A stretch of DNA of 64,000 bases from Gracilariopsis chorda (GCA_003194525.1 NBIV01000195.1:102102-166101), one strand, 5' to 3'; counted from the stretch's first letter, positions 23,135 to 34,038 are shown. Notes: generated by a model from the sequence alone, not told the origin. Program-made: numbers and translations.

Positions 23135-24580
23135 GTGTTCTACACGAAATTTGTCAATATCTCGAAGATTTCGGTGACACTGATGAGTTTGAAAGCGCGG
23201 AAACTTTTTTCGCTTGCGATGCTGATTTTGACACCAATAAGCACGACACAGAGCCGTACCCTTCCGAACAATTCTTTGTGTCGAATCGTGAAACGCAAAG
23301 TAACGACCCATCTCTTTGGAATTGCCATGAGGAGTTTAAATGGGAGTACTAATGAATTCTGCCGTAGTGCTCCTCCAAAGCATCAGAACAAGAAAGGACC
23401 AGACAAGTCCTCCACTGGCTCACCCAGAATCATTCGTTTTTGTACACGTAAGGAAGCTCGCTACAGTTCACAAACACCTGGTTGGAACTTTGTTGACATT
23501 CACAACGTGAAGACAAGCTCATTCGACAAACCACCACGCGAATTTCTAGGCGCGTGTCTGGACTCTGGCGTACAACAATCCGTAGTGGGGAAACAACAAG
23601 CACAAGCGGACTGCAAAGTTGTAAGCATTCCATGTAAGCTGAAACATTCCATAAAAGTTGTGAAATTTGGAGATGGGGTATACTTCAGCCGTGGAACCAT
23701 GCAAGTACGCACTCCCATCCCTGAAAAAGCTTTCCTTGCATTAGAGATTGACGTCGTTGACCCCTTTGTACCCCTTCTTATTGGACTCGATATTTTGGAC
23801 CTACAAGTTCTTGTACCTGACAACGTGGACAACATTTTACTCAGCAAAACGTTCAATCGGTCGATACCAATCACGCGTAAACTCGGTCATATGTACTTAG
23901 AATGGGACTTCTCTTGGTTACTGTACGCAAAGAATGAACTCCGAAAAATGCATTTGAACTTCTACCATCCAAGCCTAACCAAGCTTTTGAACTTGATCTC
24001 CAGAGCAAAGCCAAAAAATGCCACACCCAAAACTAGGAAGCTCATAGATCCTCTTTCAAAATCATGTGCTACGTGCCAAAGTTTTACACCCCGGTCACAG
24101 TCCTTTCAAGTATCCATACCAGGCAAAATAATAATCAACAGTGAAATTGCTTTGGATCTTATGTTTTTGGACAAAATGCCAGTTCTACACGTTGTTGATA
24201 CACAAACGGACTTCAGGTCTGCAGTTTTTCTTAAGAGTCAAACCACTGAAGCAATGTGGTACGCATTTCTCAGTTTCTGGGCTACATTGTACACTTGATA
24301 TCCAGGAAAAATGAAATTGGATAAAGCCAGACAATTCACATCGGCTCGATGGAAAGAACTGACAAGCATGGCTGGAATCACATTACAATTCTCAGGAGTT
24401 GAAAGTCAAAACTCTCTTGGACCAAGTGAACGGTACCATGAACCCTTACGTCGTGTTTATCAAAAGATTCGCTACAGCGGGCCTAACGTCCCTATCGCTC
24501 TACCTCTTCGACTTGCTGTCAAGTCTATGAACGATACAATGAACCCCAAAGGACTTGTGCCTTCACTAATCGTATTTTGA
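23135..24580 (+). pseudogene. outer copia protease and integrase
   Basis: One frame carries the protease with CLDSG at about 23557-23570, then the integrase zinc module (MHLNFYHPSLTKLL ... CATCQ). The catalytic core has ALDLMFLD, KLDKARQF and VESQNSLGPSERYH supplying D, D and E. The frame is interrupted only by TGA at 24296-24298, then open again in the same frame from 24299 to 24580, where a second TGA occurs. In relatives both positions are usually glycine, so both stops look like single-base changes. The long VESQNSLGPSERYHEPLRR tail is typical of the copia group found in fungi and protists. Confidence 0.8.
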
Positions 24581-24589
24581 GTTCTTCCT

Positions 24590-26522
24590 CGCTTTCCATC
24601 CTTTAGCACAAAACTTCCACATCATGAAGAGAGAATGAGAGCTCTTCAAATCGTGCGGACTGAAATGGAAGCAATCACTTTGGAGCTTCGTTTGCGCCGT
24701 GCAATCGTCGCTGGCATTTTATCTTCTGCATTCACAGACTTGAAGTTTGGACAAGAAGTTCTAGTTTATTGTGAGGACTTGAACCCAATCAAATGGACTG
24801 GACCCTACAAAATTGTGAGAATTGACGACAAGCAGGTCTTCATTAGTTGCAATGGAGAAACAGTCCAACATTCTATTGCGCAAGTCAAACCCTTCCATCG
24901 TGACGAACTAATGGACAACCTTCATAGTTGTCTCGAACCAATACTTCCTGGTGATCTTAAAGTTTATGATGTTCAAATATCTGAAGTGTTAGTTCCTTTC
25001 GATCACCGTCGGAACCTACCAGCATTCACTGAATCCAAACGAAAAGAGCTGGCAGAATTAGTATCCCGTGGAACGTGGAAAGTCATTAGACAAGACGAAG
25101 TGTCAGAAGATGCCAATATTCTTATTGGTCGATTTGTGCACGCCATCAAAACTCCGGAAACTGATGAAGACATATTCAAAGCCAGATTTGTCGCCCAAGG
25201 GCACAAAGATCCAGAAAAAGCTCTTCTGGTCCACAACTCTCCTAATCTAAGACAATATTCCACAAGAGTTCTCGTTACTATCGCAGCTGTTCTTGGATAT
25301 AGAATATGGAAAACAGATGTTCGTCAAGCCTACTTGGAATCCGCACAGAAGTTCATGCGTAAGCTATAATTGAAACCTCCAAAAGAACTGGAACTTCCAG
25401 CAGACATGTTACTGGAACTTCCAGCAGACATGTTACTGGAACTTCTCCGCTCTAGTAATGGAATTTCAGACTCTAGAGACTATTGGTACAGAACAATAAC
25501 CACTCATCTGAAAGAAGACCTAAGAATGAAACCGACAAAAGGAGATCTGTCACTATTTATGAAACACGAACAGTCAAAGGTCATTGGCTTAACCAGTGTT
25601 TACGTAGATGACCACTTTCAATGTGGAAACGATCAATTCCTGCCAAAAGCAAAACTCACCATTCAGAAGTTTGAATAAAAGGACTTGGAAATGGATTCCG
25701 CTCTATTTGCTGGCATGAGAGTACGCACAACCGATAACGGATTTTCACTAAGTCAGGAGCATTATGCAAGACGATTGCGAATTCTTCCAAAAGATTTCAC
25801 CGTCTCTGATTTCCGTTCATTACGGCATAAACTTGCTTGGTTGATCCACACGCCACCAGATATTTGCTGTGCTGTCAACATAGCCGCTCAAGTTACAGAA
25901 CAATCTCTCTCACAGGAAGATGTGAAAAAAATAAACAAAGTTGTAAAAGATATTCGGCAAAGCCAAAATGTAAGTCTGAAGTATGTTAAAGTTGATGTCA
26001 ATTCACCTCGCGTTAAGGTTTATTCCGTTTCATCATTCGCCAATAATACGGACAACTCATCCCAGATCGGATTCATCATTCTTCTTGTGGACAAGTACAA
26101 GAACTGCAATATTCTTCATTTTTCAAGTCACAAACGCCGGGAAGTTACCAGATCCGTTTTAGGAGGCAAATTATACGCATTTCCAGATGCATTCGACGTT
26201 GCTTACGTTATCAAACATGACTTCCATTTTCGGAAAACGAAACCCGGTCACAATGTTGACTGACTTAAAAGGCCTATTCGACGTAATAAACAAAAGCTCG
26301 TCCACATCTGAAAACTGACTCATGATCCATATTTCTGCAGTTCGTGAAGCCTATTCTAAGCACGAAATATCCGATGTTGGATATGTCACTTCGGATAACA
26401 ACCCCGCTGATTCATTTACAAAAGTTGAGAACTGTGATGCTCTGAACCAACTCTTTATTACTTCGAAATGCATATTAGATATTCAGCAATTAGTTACACG
26501 TGATTTTACGCGACAATTGTAA
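24590..26522 (+). pseudogene. outer copia reverse transcriptase and RNase H
   Basis: The frame continues in phase with the integrase. Landmarks are KARFVAQGHKDPEK and WKTDVRQAYLES (reverse transcriptase palm, to 25369), a TAA at 25367-25369, then a region with a tandem 24-bp duplication (LELPADML twice, about 25388-25445). The active site YVDDHF follows (about 25600), then a TAA at 25676 and RNase H with GGKLYAFPDAFDVAYVIKHD (to 26263). The last segment (SDNNPADSFTK) is in another frame at 26322-26522. Four stops and one shift make it inactive. Confidence 0.8.
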
Positions 26523-26529
26523 GCAATAC

Positions 26530-26544
26530 AAAAAGAAGAGGGAA
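26530..26544 (+). promoter_or_regulatory. polypurine tract of outer copia
   Basis: The run AAAAAGAAGAGGGAA directly precedes the 3' LTR, in the position where plus-strand DNA synthesis is primed. Confidence 0.7.
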
Positions 26545-26920
26545 TGTGAGAGATGCACTCCTCACACCATCCTGGTCAGATAGTGAGGAGAGTTTAGATA
26601 GAACAGACCATCTCACCATTCTTGGAGATTTTGAAAAAGCGTTCTGCCTTCTCACCATCCCCGAGGATGGTGGGGTAGTTGCTCACAATGCCGCTTTGAT
26701 GCGCGCATCTTAGGATAGTTGTAGTGGAGAACGACGAGTAGCGTCTTTCTCCATGGTTATAAAAGGAAGGGAACAGAGCTCGACCCTCGCTTCTCGTCTG
26801 TTCCCCAACCCACCTTTTTTACATCAACTTGTCTATACTAAGCAAAACTACTACAGTTTTTTCTATATTAGCCGGACCTACCGCTGTATCGCTTTTTCCA
26901 ATAATCGAGTTTTATCGACA
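26545..26920 (+). repeat. 3' LTR of outer copia element
   Basis: 376 bp, matching 15860-16234 with a few per cent differences. TATA box at 26758-26765. Confidence 0.9.
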
Positions 26921-26955
26921 GAACAAGCTGTCTTACTTGCGAAAAGATGTAGATT

Positions 26956-26998
26956 ATCCCTGCTGGCAGCTCTGAAATTCAGAGCTACCAACAGGGAT
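26956..26998. repeat. 43-bp near-perfect palindrome
   Basis: The stretch reads nearly the same on both strands, from ATCCCTG to CAGGGAT, with two mismatched positions per arm that would be G-U wobbles in RNA. It lies between the outer copia element and the gypsy element. It could be a decayed short inverted-repeat element or a transcribed hairpin. Confidence 0.7.
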
Positions 26999-27047
26999 GA
27001 TCCTCAGAGTCTGAATATAAATAAAGGCTCATCGGGAGTATCGCTTG

Positions 27048-27408
27048 TGTAGAAGATCATCGATCCAATAAATTTGGACACGTAGAATGTGTGACAAAGA
27101 AGGTGTGTAAGGAAATGTGTTGTAGATTATCTTTATTGGAATGGAATATAGTAGTTACAAACTAGTCTACAGAACCGTAGATAGGAGACCCCACTCTAAT
27201 AAAGAAGGTCTATAAAAGACTGCCTGCTTTGGACGAAGCAGGAAGTGTGAGGTAACTTGCAACTTCCCAAGTCCACTGCGCTCACAAAGTCAGCCAGAAC
27301 TCTGTCCCCAGCCACTTGCAATTTGTCCACCACACAGTCCTGACGGTAGTCCACATTCTACATTGTTAATATCATACAAAAGTAAGTACTTCTACTGCAT
27401 GTGCAACA
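27048..27408 (+). repeat. 5' LTR of gypsy element
   Basis: 361 bp from TGTAGAAGATC to GCAACA, with a TATAAAAG box at about 27212 and a small hairpin CCTGCTTTGGACGAAGCAGG. A splice-donor-like GTAAGT lies inside it at 27382. Confidence 0.9.
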
Positions 27409-27443
27409 AGTGGTAGCATTGCACTAACTAATTCTGTTCTAAG
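27382..27443 (+). other. predicted 62-bp intron splitting the start codon of the 5' ORF
   Basis: The donor is AAAA|GTAAGT at 27381/27382 inside the LTR. An ACTAAC branch-like word lies at about 27423, and the acceptor is TTCTAAG|TGACGG at 27443/27444. Joining gives AAAATGACGG, creating an ATG in frame with the zinc-finger ORF. The leader between the TATA box and the donor has no ATG. The primer site lies within this intron, so only unspliced RNA could be reverse transcribed. Inferred from consensus only. Confidence 0.55.
27411..27418 (+). promoter_or_regulatory. primer-binding site, initiator tRNA-Met 3' end type
   Basis: TGGTAGCA follows the 5' LTR after two bases. It matches the complement of the common eukaryotic initiator tRNA-Met 3' end, though the match stops after eight bases. 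Confidence 0.55.
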
Positions 27444-27928
27444 TGACGGACAAAGAAGATAAACTTCATACTCTAAAGGGGGATATCCAACAATTTAAAT
27501 TACCACCGCTGCTTGGAGACAAACCAGAGGACATATATGAAGATGAAGAATCAAATTTCGAAGAAGTACCAATATAAAAAATACCGATACCGAGGAATGA
27601 TAAAATCAACTAATGCAACTACTGCAATAAGGCGAAATTCGAACCTACTTGGGGAGAGCATATCCGCTCGCAGGCATACTACATATCATTGTCTAAGTCG
27701 TTCAACTGTACATTATTCTGCAAGTACTGCCGGTGCTTGTTTAATACTACCTTTGAATACCACGCACATTTGCGAACGCTTGAACACATTAGCAGGCGGA
27801 AGCGTGTGGCACAAGTGTATCGTGCCACACACAAATCTCAGAAAGCTCCCCCACTATCCGAAACCATCGGTACCTTGCTGCCGTTTGGTGTCATCAAGGA
27901 CATTATCAAAGCCTTAAAAAATCATTAA
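27444..27928 (+). pseudogene. gypsy 5' ORF with two C2H2 fingers
   Basis: In the frame opened by the predicted splice the protein is acidic at first (GDKPEDIYEDEES). It then has a finger CNYC...H-IRSQA-Y, where the last histidine is replaced by tyrosine, and a second finger CKYC...H-LRTLE-H with CX2CX12HX5H spacing. Two TAA codons (about 27575 and 27613) interrupt it. Spacing, two-finger arrangement and position match the 5' ORF of the copia element at 16405-21605, although the elements belong to different superfamilies. Role unknown; binding of element RNA or DNA is a reasonable guess. Confidence 0.6.
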
Positions 27929-28164
27929 TTTTAGACACTTTACACCTGCATCTAGTTAAGTAAAATTTATTGATTTGTGCGTTTACACTACTTGACTATC
28001 TTGGCACTACAGTAGCCAACCACTAGAAAACCATTGCACAGCATAGGTAAATGCTAAGTGCCAACCAATAGCAACCCTTAGACAACACCTTGAAACAACC
28101 ATTAAAGAGATCAGTATTTAGGACATTGTATGTTCCTGTAATCAAACAAATTAGTAGAACCAAA

Positions 28165-28209
28165 GTAAGTTCAAAACTATAGTAGAACTATTTAGTAGAG
28201 TACAATAAG
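28165..28209 (+). other. predicted 45-bp intron splitting the gag start codon
   Basis: The donor is CAAA|GTAAGTTC and the acceptor ACAATAAG|TGTTGCG. The join creates ATGTTGCGAG, opening the gag frame (MLREQLNLLK). A run of eight A at 28235-28242 then shifts the frame by one. This is the third A|TG split in the window; evidence is consensus and frame only. Confidence 0.45.
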
Positions 28210-29175
28210 TGTTGCGAGAGCAACTAAATCTTTTAAAAAAAAGGAAAATCAATTGATAGAACAACAGAATAGAGTTTATATTTTAGCTCAACAAGTAGAT
28301 CAGGCAATGCAAGTAAAAAATCATTTATCAACTCTAGTAAATCAGAGTAATAATCAATCTAGTATACTAAAGTAGGAAAACCAGAAAAGTTTTCAGGTAA
28401 AGATATAAGATCTTGGGTACAATCATTGGAAAATGTTTTCTCCAACAAAAATGAAGTAGTAAGTGAAGAAAAGAAAATTACGTATGCTGTAAGCTTCATG
28501 AGTGGACAAGCACTAGAATGGTGGGAGCTGATAAATGTAAATAATGGAAATAATATTAAGACCTTTGATGAGTTCCGAAGACGACTGTCAGAATACTTTG
28601 AACCTGCAAATAGAAAATTAAATGCACGAAAAACATTATCAAATTTAAAGCAAATGGGAAAGTTCAACTCGGTTAGCTTATATAATAAAGAACTCACCAA
28701 ATGGTTATTAAAACTTCCAAATATGTCTGTACAAGAACAGCTATTTTTATATAGCAAGGGTTTGAAGCATCACATTCGTATCGAACTTGGAAGTTCAGAG
28801 CCCAACCAATTACAAGAAGGCATGGATACTGCAGACAGAATGGATACTATTTACATATCTAATATATTTATTTATGGTTATCCTTCATACTGGGGAAAGC
28901 AGCCAAAGCGCGATATTATTGAAAACCCAACCCCGATGGTAGTAGGAAACAATCGACAGAATAACAACAGAAGTAATCTTAATAATGAAGAAAGAAGGCA
29001 ACACATGAAACAAAATTTATGCTTTAAGTGTCATAAACAAGGATGTCGTCCTTGGAAACATAGGATGAACTATAAGCCAAAAAAAACTAAGCAATCCGGT
29101 TTCGGAGAAGACAGCCAGAACCGAATCCGTCGCAAATGTACAATACTAAAAGACAGAAAAAGACAAAAAGAATAG
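28210..29175 (+). pseudogene. gypsy Gag
   Basis: After the A-run shift the protein has a coiled start and the usual Gag body (GKPEKFSGKDIRSWVQSLEN, then SGQALEWWELIN). Near 29020-29060 it carries a zinc-knuckle-like box CFKC-HKQG-C-RPWK-H, in which the usual final histidine and cysteine have swapped places (CCCH instead of CCHC). Gag would package element RNA. Frame breaks occur near 28240 and around the C-terminus. Confidence 0.75.
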
Positions 29176-29278
29176 AAAACTATTACAAAATGGAAAATCC
29201 AATGCCATTGCGATATGTGCATTAAATAATAAACCAACGAAGAAGAATCTTCTAGTCTTCAAGGGAGAATGTATAAAA

Positions 29279-29866
29279 TTGGATAAGATTGAAACTTGTA
29301 ACATCTTAATAGATAGTGGTTGTGAGGAGGTCTGTATCTCAAAGAAGTATCCTGATCAGCCTAAATTAAAAGGAAAAACAAGTGATATCAGAGAAGAATT
29401 ATGGAATGGAACATTAGTCCCAATGCACCAATGTATAGACGTTCTATTCATCAAAAGTGGAGAAAAAAAGTTTAGCATAAATCGTTTCATAGTGGATTTG
29501 ATAGGATATGATATTATTCTGGAAAACTCTTGGCTACACCAGTATAATCCACATATATACTGGAAAACAAACTTCATACTTATTTATATTGATGAAAAGA
29601 CCTTTACTATGGACGCAGAACCTGTTAAAAGACAGTGCTCCCAAGTTCAACGTCTGCGAAGTAAGAAAAACTTTGCTAAACTCGTACCACCACAAAAGAG
29701 TAAAATATACCTTATGTTAATACAACCAAAAAGTGACATGGGTAGTACAAAGAAAGAGAAAGTTGACCTAGGCCCAAAAGATGATGAACTAGTAAAACTC
29801 TTAAAAGAATACCATGATGTATTCCCAGATGATTTACCAAAGGGATTATCACCAAAAGAAGTATAG
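29279..29866 (+). CDS. gypsy aspartic protease region
   Basis: The frame includes [13 protein letters not shown] (about 29305-29343), the catalytic D-S-G of a retropepsin. A second conserved part ([17 protein letters not shown], about 29507-29560) corresponds to the G-x-x-x-L/W motif of gypsy proteases. It ends in [18 protein letters not shown], which in gypsy elements leads straight into the reverse transcriptase. A stop at 29864 separates it from the next part, so it is a piece of a broken polyprotein. Its frame is otherwise open. Confidence 0.75.
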   Translation: MDKIETCNILIDSGCEEVCISKKYPDQPKLKGKTSDIREELWNGTLVPMHQCIDVLFIKSGEKKFSINRFIVDLIGYDIILENSWLHQYNPHIYWKTNFILIYIDEKTFTMDAEPVKRQCSQVQRLRSKKNFAKLVPPQKSKIYLMLIQPKSDMGSTKKEKVDLGPKDDELVKLLKEYHDVFPDDLPKGLSPKEV

Positions 29867-29868
29867 AA

Positions 29869-31150
29869 ATGAAAATTGCACTAAAAGAGGATGCTACACC
29901 TAAGATGGGACCAATGTACAAACTATCTCCTGCAGAAATAGAAGAGATGGGGAAACAACTGATTCACTTATTAAGTCATGATTTTATAAGACCAAGTACT
30001 AGCCCATGGGGAAGCCTAGTTCTTTTCACACCAATAAAGAATGGCTCACTACGAATGTGCGTGGACTATAGAGCAATAAACAAAAAGACAATAAAAAACA
30101 ATGTACCACTTCCTCGAATAGACGAAGTGGGGGATCAACTAGGAAATGCTTAGTACTTTACTACACTCGATTTGAGATCAGGATATAACCAAATCAGAAT
30201 AAGAGAAGAGGATATACTAAACTGCATTTCATACAAGATACAGCCAATTCGAATATCTCGTCACACCGTTTGGACTAACCGGTGCACCTCGTTGGTTCCA
30301 AACCTTAGTGAATAATAGTTTTAGACCATTTTTAGACAAGTTCGTAATGGTCTACCTCGATGACATTTTAATTTACAGCCCAACGAAGGAAGACCACTTA
30401 AAAGAAATAAGACTTGTGCTAGATATACTTAGAAAAGACAATCTATATGGTAAATTGTCTAAATGTCACTTCCTGAAAGAGGAAGTAGAATATCTGGGTC
30501 ATGTAGTAACCACAGAAGGAATTAAACTTGATAATAAGAAGATTGAAGCAATAACCAAATGGCCAATACCAAAAACAGTCACAGATGTTCAAAACTTCCT
30601 AGGTATCTGCAATTACTAGAGGAAGTTTGTTAAATACTTTGCAAAAATAGCTAATCGATTAACAGAGCTTACAAAACGGAAAAAATGATTTTATGTGGAA
30701 AAATGATCAACAAAAGGCATTTGATGTACTAAAAAATAAACTAATATATGCACCTAGACTGAAATGTGCAGATCCTGCGCTTCTATAAGAAGTAACAACA
30801 GATGCCTCCTCCACGGGTTGAGGAGCAGTTCTATCTCAGAAAGACAAGAAAGAGAAAAGACCAATAGCATACGCTTCTAAGAAACTTAACGAAGCAGAAC
30901 AGAACTACGCTATAGGAAAAAGAGAACTGCGAGCTATTGTATTTGCACTGAAAACATGGAGATAATATATATATGGTTCTAAGTTTAATATTCTAATTGA
31001 CCATCATCCGCTTAAGTACTTAGAAACACAAATGACGGTATCAAGAAAACAAGCAAGATGGGTTGAATTCATGCAAGAGTTTGACTATACAATTTGATAC
31101 ATAAAAGGTAAAGAGAACAAGGTGGTGGATGCGCTCTCAAGAAAGAATAT
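29869..31150 (+). pseudogene. gypsy reverse transcriptase and RNase H
   Basis: Landmarks: [12 protein letters not shown] (about 30055), TLDLRSGYNQIRI after a TAG at 30151, the active site VYLDDILIYS (30350-30380), EYLGHVVTTEGI and FLGICNY (to 30619). An RNase H follows with TTDASSTG-like and HPLKYLET, IKGKENKVVDALSRK (30795-31145), interrupted by single-base stops. The order and YLDD box are standard Ty3/gypsy. At least six stops or shifts are present. Confidence 0.8.
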
Positions 31151-31462
31151 TAAAGTTCATAAAACCTCTTCTAGCATCATCAAATCACTCTCAAATAAAA
31201 CAATAATACAAATATCCGATGATAGGTTAACAGAATTGGAAAAAGGATAAAAGAGCAGCTTACACTTCTCACAGATACTTGAACATCCGAAAGAACCAAA
31301 CAAACGTATGGGGAAACGATTATACTCTGAAAATCGCTTATGCATACCAGAAGGAAAAATACGAAAGACTGTTCTTCAGGACAATCATTGCTCACTACAA
31401 GGAGGAAATAGGTAATACCCAAAACCTTTTAAATAATCAGAGAAAAATACTTTTGGGATACA

Positions 31463-33386
31463 ATGAAAAGCGATTTAAAGATATTTATATCTGAAAATGA
31501 AAAATGTCAAAAGGCAAAAGCAATGAACAAGGCTATGCAAGGACTACTACAAAGCTTTCCACCTCCTACACGAAAATGGGAAGTGATCTCAATGGAATTT
31601 ATATTTGACTTACCAAAAAGTAAAGAATATACTGGAATAATGGCTATTGTGGACAAACTCCCCAAAAGAGTACATTTCATTCCACTCGATGAAAAGAGTA
31701 AGGCACCAGACATAGCCACCGTATTCTATAAAGAAGTATATAGACATCATGGACTTTCAAGGGTCATAATATCAGATAGAGATAACCGATTTACAAGTAT
31801 ATTCTGGGATACCTTGTGTGGTGCAATGCCCCAAAGGGGAAAAACACCGAAAGACGTTCGGGATCTTCCTCTCACGAGGTGAACCCAGTTGGGTAGAGCC
31901 CTCCCAGAGGTGTCATGGCGAAGCCGGTTTGTAAGACCAGGGACACCTGTCGCGACTTGCGCAGGGAGGTGAAGGCGAAGAATCGGTATCCGCGTGAGCG
32001 GGGTGTGATCCTCAGTAGAGGTATGTTTCCACGTAATTGGGGGTGTGTGAGCGGACGCGCACACGAGGGCCGCGGGTAGCGGGATGTACTACCCTGAAAG
32101 GGGGAAAGGAGAAGAGTGAAAGGAAAAGGAGTAAGAGTGGGCGAGGGTGAGTCGCGAGAACGACGAACGAATACGGCAATGCCGGTGGACAGGACTCCCT
32201 ATACAGGGCGAAACACCAATGTGACTGGAACAATTATATTCCCAAGGATGGGCCTCTTTAGATGTGCAAGGGGGTTAGATGTCCCGTGGTTCACGGCATT
32301 TCCCTCCGAGGAGGAGTAGAGCACGCCCGCAAGCGGTAACAACTAGAGCCAATTCCCCAGGTTGGGGTCCCTTGTTGGGGAGGGTTTACTGGTGCGACGG
32401 CAGTGCGCCGTCGCACTAAGTACTACCTTCCCAGAAATGGGTGTGAAAATAATAAATAAAATCAACTAAAATACTCCACATTTCGTGGCAACATCCACTA
32501 CTGTGGCCAACCGCCAATTGACCCAAAACCGTGTCCCACGTGTCCATATCCACCATTGTGGGGCGTAGTTCATATACACACTACACAACGGATAATATCG
32601 GGAAAGCATTCAAGTACCAAGAATCCCTCCCTGAGGGCGTTGCACTACACCTTGATGAAACTTCTTAACATAAACTAAACCTATCAACTTCATTCCATCC
32701 TCAAACTGATGGACAAACAGACCGTATGTTTAGAACATACGAAGAAATGATACGATGCTATGTATCACACACTCAAAGAGACTGGGAAAAGTATTTACCA
32801 GGTCTCGAATTTGCCTACAGTAATCACGTAAATAGTACAACAACATTTACTCCATTCTTCTTAGAATATGGATCACACCCAAATCACAGTAAACGATATT
32901 CTATACAGTGATGAAGGTGAAGAACAAATTGATACATCAGAGAGGTTTCCAAAAGAATTGAAGAAAGCAAAAGAGATTGCAAAATATGCAATTGAAGTAG
33001 CAAATATAAGAAATGCAGACAATGGTAATCGTAGAAGAAAAGATATACAATTTCGCGTCGGAGATTACCTACTATTATCTACAAAGAATCTGATAATACC
33101 TAAAGGCCGATCAAGAAAATTCACACCAAAGTTTATAGAACGATTCAAAAGCCTATTTCGTAATATATTACACACCTCCTATAAACTTGAACATCCAAAA
33201 GTATATAAATTACTACATCACACTTTCCATAGATCATTAATAAAGGAGTTTAATAGTAGTTCCAACAGCAAGAAGAATATCGATATTCAAAGAGTCGTAC
33301 AAGAAGAAAACACATCTCCATCCTACATTACCGGACATAAAATAGTAAACAATGAAGTACAATACCTTCTACGCACATGCAATTAA
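31463..33386 (+). pseudogene. gypsy integrase, split by a solo LTR
   Basis: The first part (to 31816) includes MEFIFDLPKSKEYTGIMAIV and VIISDRDNRFTSIFW, giving the two catalytic aspartates. The solo LTR 31817-32649 interrupts directly after FWDTL. The remainder, from 32650, has SFHPQTDGQTDR with D in the place where E is normal (Q-T-E-R in relatives), then the C-terminal segment SYKLEHPKVYKLLHHTFH and a weak chromodomain-like tail (SYITGHKIVNNEVQYLL). Removing the insert restores the site except for one base, so a small indel also occurred. Confidence 0.75.
31817..32649. mobile_element. solo LTR (833 bp), hairpin-rich family
   Basis: Flanked by a perfect 5-bp duplication CCTTG (31812-31816 and 32650-32654). 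The ends are TGTGGTGCAATG and GTTGCACTACA, so it is a TG...CA terminal repeat. It is related to the LTR at 55728-56630: shared blocks include GAAAGACGTTCGG next to CTTCCTCTCACGAGG, CCTATACAGGG, CCTCCGAGGAG, and AATAATAAATAA near the end. It is packed with short hairpins, the largest with an 8-bp stem at 32394-32414. No internal coding region remains, which fits recombination between two LTRs of a full element. Confidence 0.9.
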
Positions 33387-33556
33387 GAATCAGAAGACAT
33401 ACGGCTCAATGAGCATGATACACTTATCCCGACAGGCTTACTAGACAGTTACAAAGTCAAATCCAGAAGTAATATAAAAAAAATGTACACTCGCATACCT
33501 ACTTTACTAAGCTTGAGCTTCAAAGAAAATAGTAAGCTTATCATCAGAAACATACT

Positions 33557-33988
33557 ATGAATATATATCATGTTCAAGAATACGGAAGTTTATGGATCCC
33601 AGGGAACTATATGAAGAATCATTTTCGACCAAAAGTACAAGATCTTTATAACCAAGAAGCCACCCTTTACGAAATGATTCACATATTCCTAGCGTATAAA
33701 CAAATTAAAGGATTATTATTTAACGAGAAATATAAAAACATGCGTTTTGCATTGATTGAAAACTATTATTCTATGCATACCGGATTTCTAAACGAAGAAT
33801 TTCTTATTCAATTCTACTGTCTGATAGTTGGAATGTATGGCCATGTACAGAAACATGAAAACTATTTAACGATATTTGATAATGCTATGTCAAAAAAAGA
33901 AAATAATGAGGACGTTTTTATCAATAATAAACAGGATGATGGAAAACCTCATTTTATTTATCCTAAAAAACGAGAATTTAACTCTTAA
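33557..33988 (+). CDS. extra ORF between integrase and 3' LTR of gypsy element
   Basis: 143 codons, ATG at 33557, fully open although most of the rest of the element is broken. The protein starts MNIYHVQEYGSLWIPGNYMK, is rich in Asn, Tyr, Phe and Lys, and ends KKREFNS. I recognise no domain, signal peptide or membrane span. Its position, downstream of pol, is where accessory or envelope-like ORFs lie in some gypsy elements, but nothing supports an envelope here. It could also be a C-terminal piece of pol in another frame. Confidence 0.45.
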   Translation: MNIYHVQEYGSLWIPGNYMKNHFRPKVQDLYNQEATLYEMIHIFLAYKQIKGLLFNEKYKNMRFALIENYYSMHTGFLNEEFLIQFYCLIVGMYGHVQKHENYLTIFDNAMSKKENNEDVFINNKQDDGKPHFIYPKKREFNS

Positions 33989-34016
33989 AGGACATCATAT
34001 GATTTTAGGACAACTC

Positions 34017-34030
34017 AAAAAAAGAAGAGA
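34017..34030 (+). promoter_or_regulatory. polypurine tract of gypsy element
   Basis: AAAAAAAGAAGAGA lies just before the 3' LTR (34039) and fits the plus-strand primer position. Confidence 0.6.
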
Positions 34031-34038
34031 TAAGAAAT

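Larger units (their letters stand above)
15860..26920 (+). mobile_element. Ty1/copia LTR retrotransposon (outer, 11 kb with insert)
   Basis: Bounded by direct LTRs (15860-16234 and 26545-26920), both starting TGTGAGAGATG and ending ATCGACA. Flanking 5-mers are GACCA on the left and GAACA on the right, consistent with a target duplication carrying one change. Domain order on the plus strand is 5' C2H2 ORF, gag, protease, integrase, reverse transcriptase, RNase H, which is the copia order. A second copia element sits inside at 16744-21280; without it the element is about 6.5 kb. Several in-frame stops make it non-autonomous now. Confidence 0.9.

Noticed and set aside
24296..25678. TGA and TAA codons in the outer copia pol as possible recoding or alternative genetic code
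   Set aside because: They replace residues that are usually Gly or Tyr, differ in kind, and the same copy has frameshifts; ordinary decay explains them.
31857..32319. Short frames inside the solo LTR
   Set aside because: The region is bounded by a target duplication and TG...CA ends; frames are incidental and differ from the related LTR.
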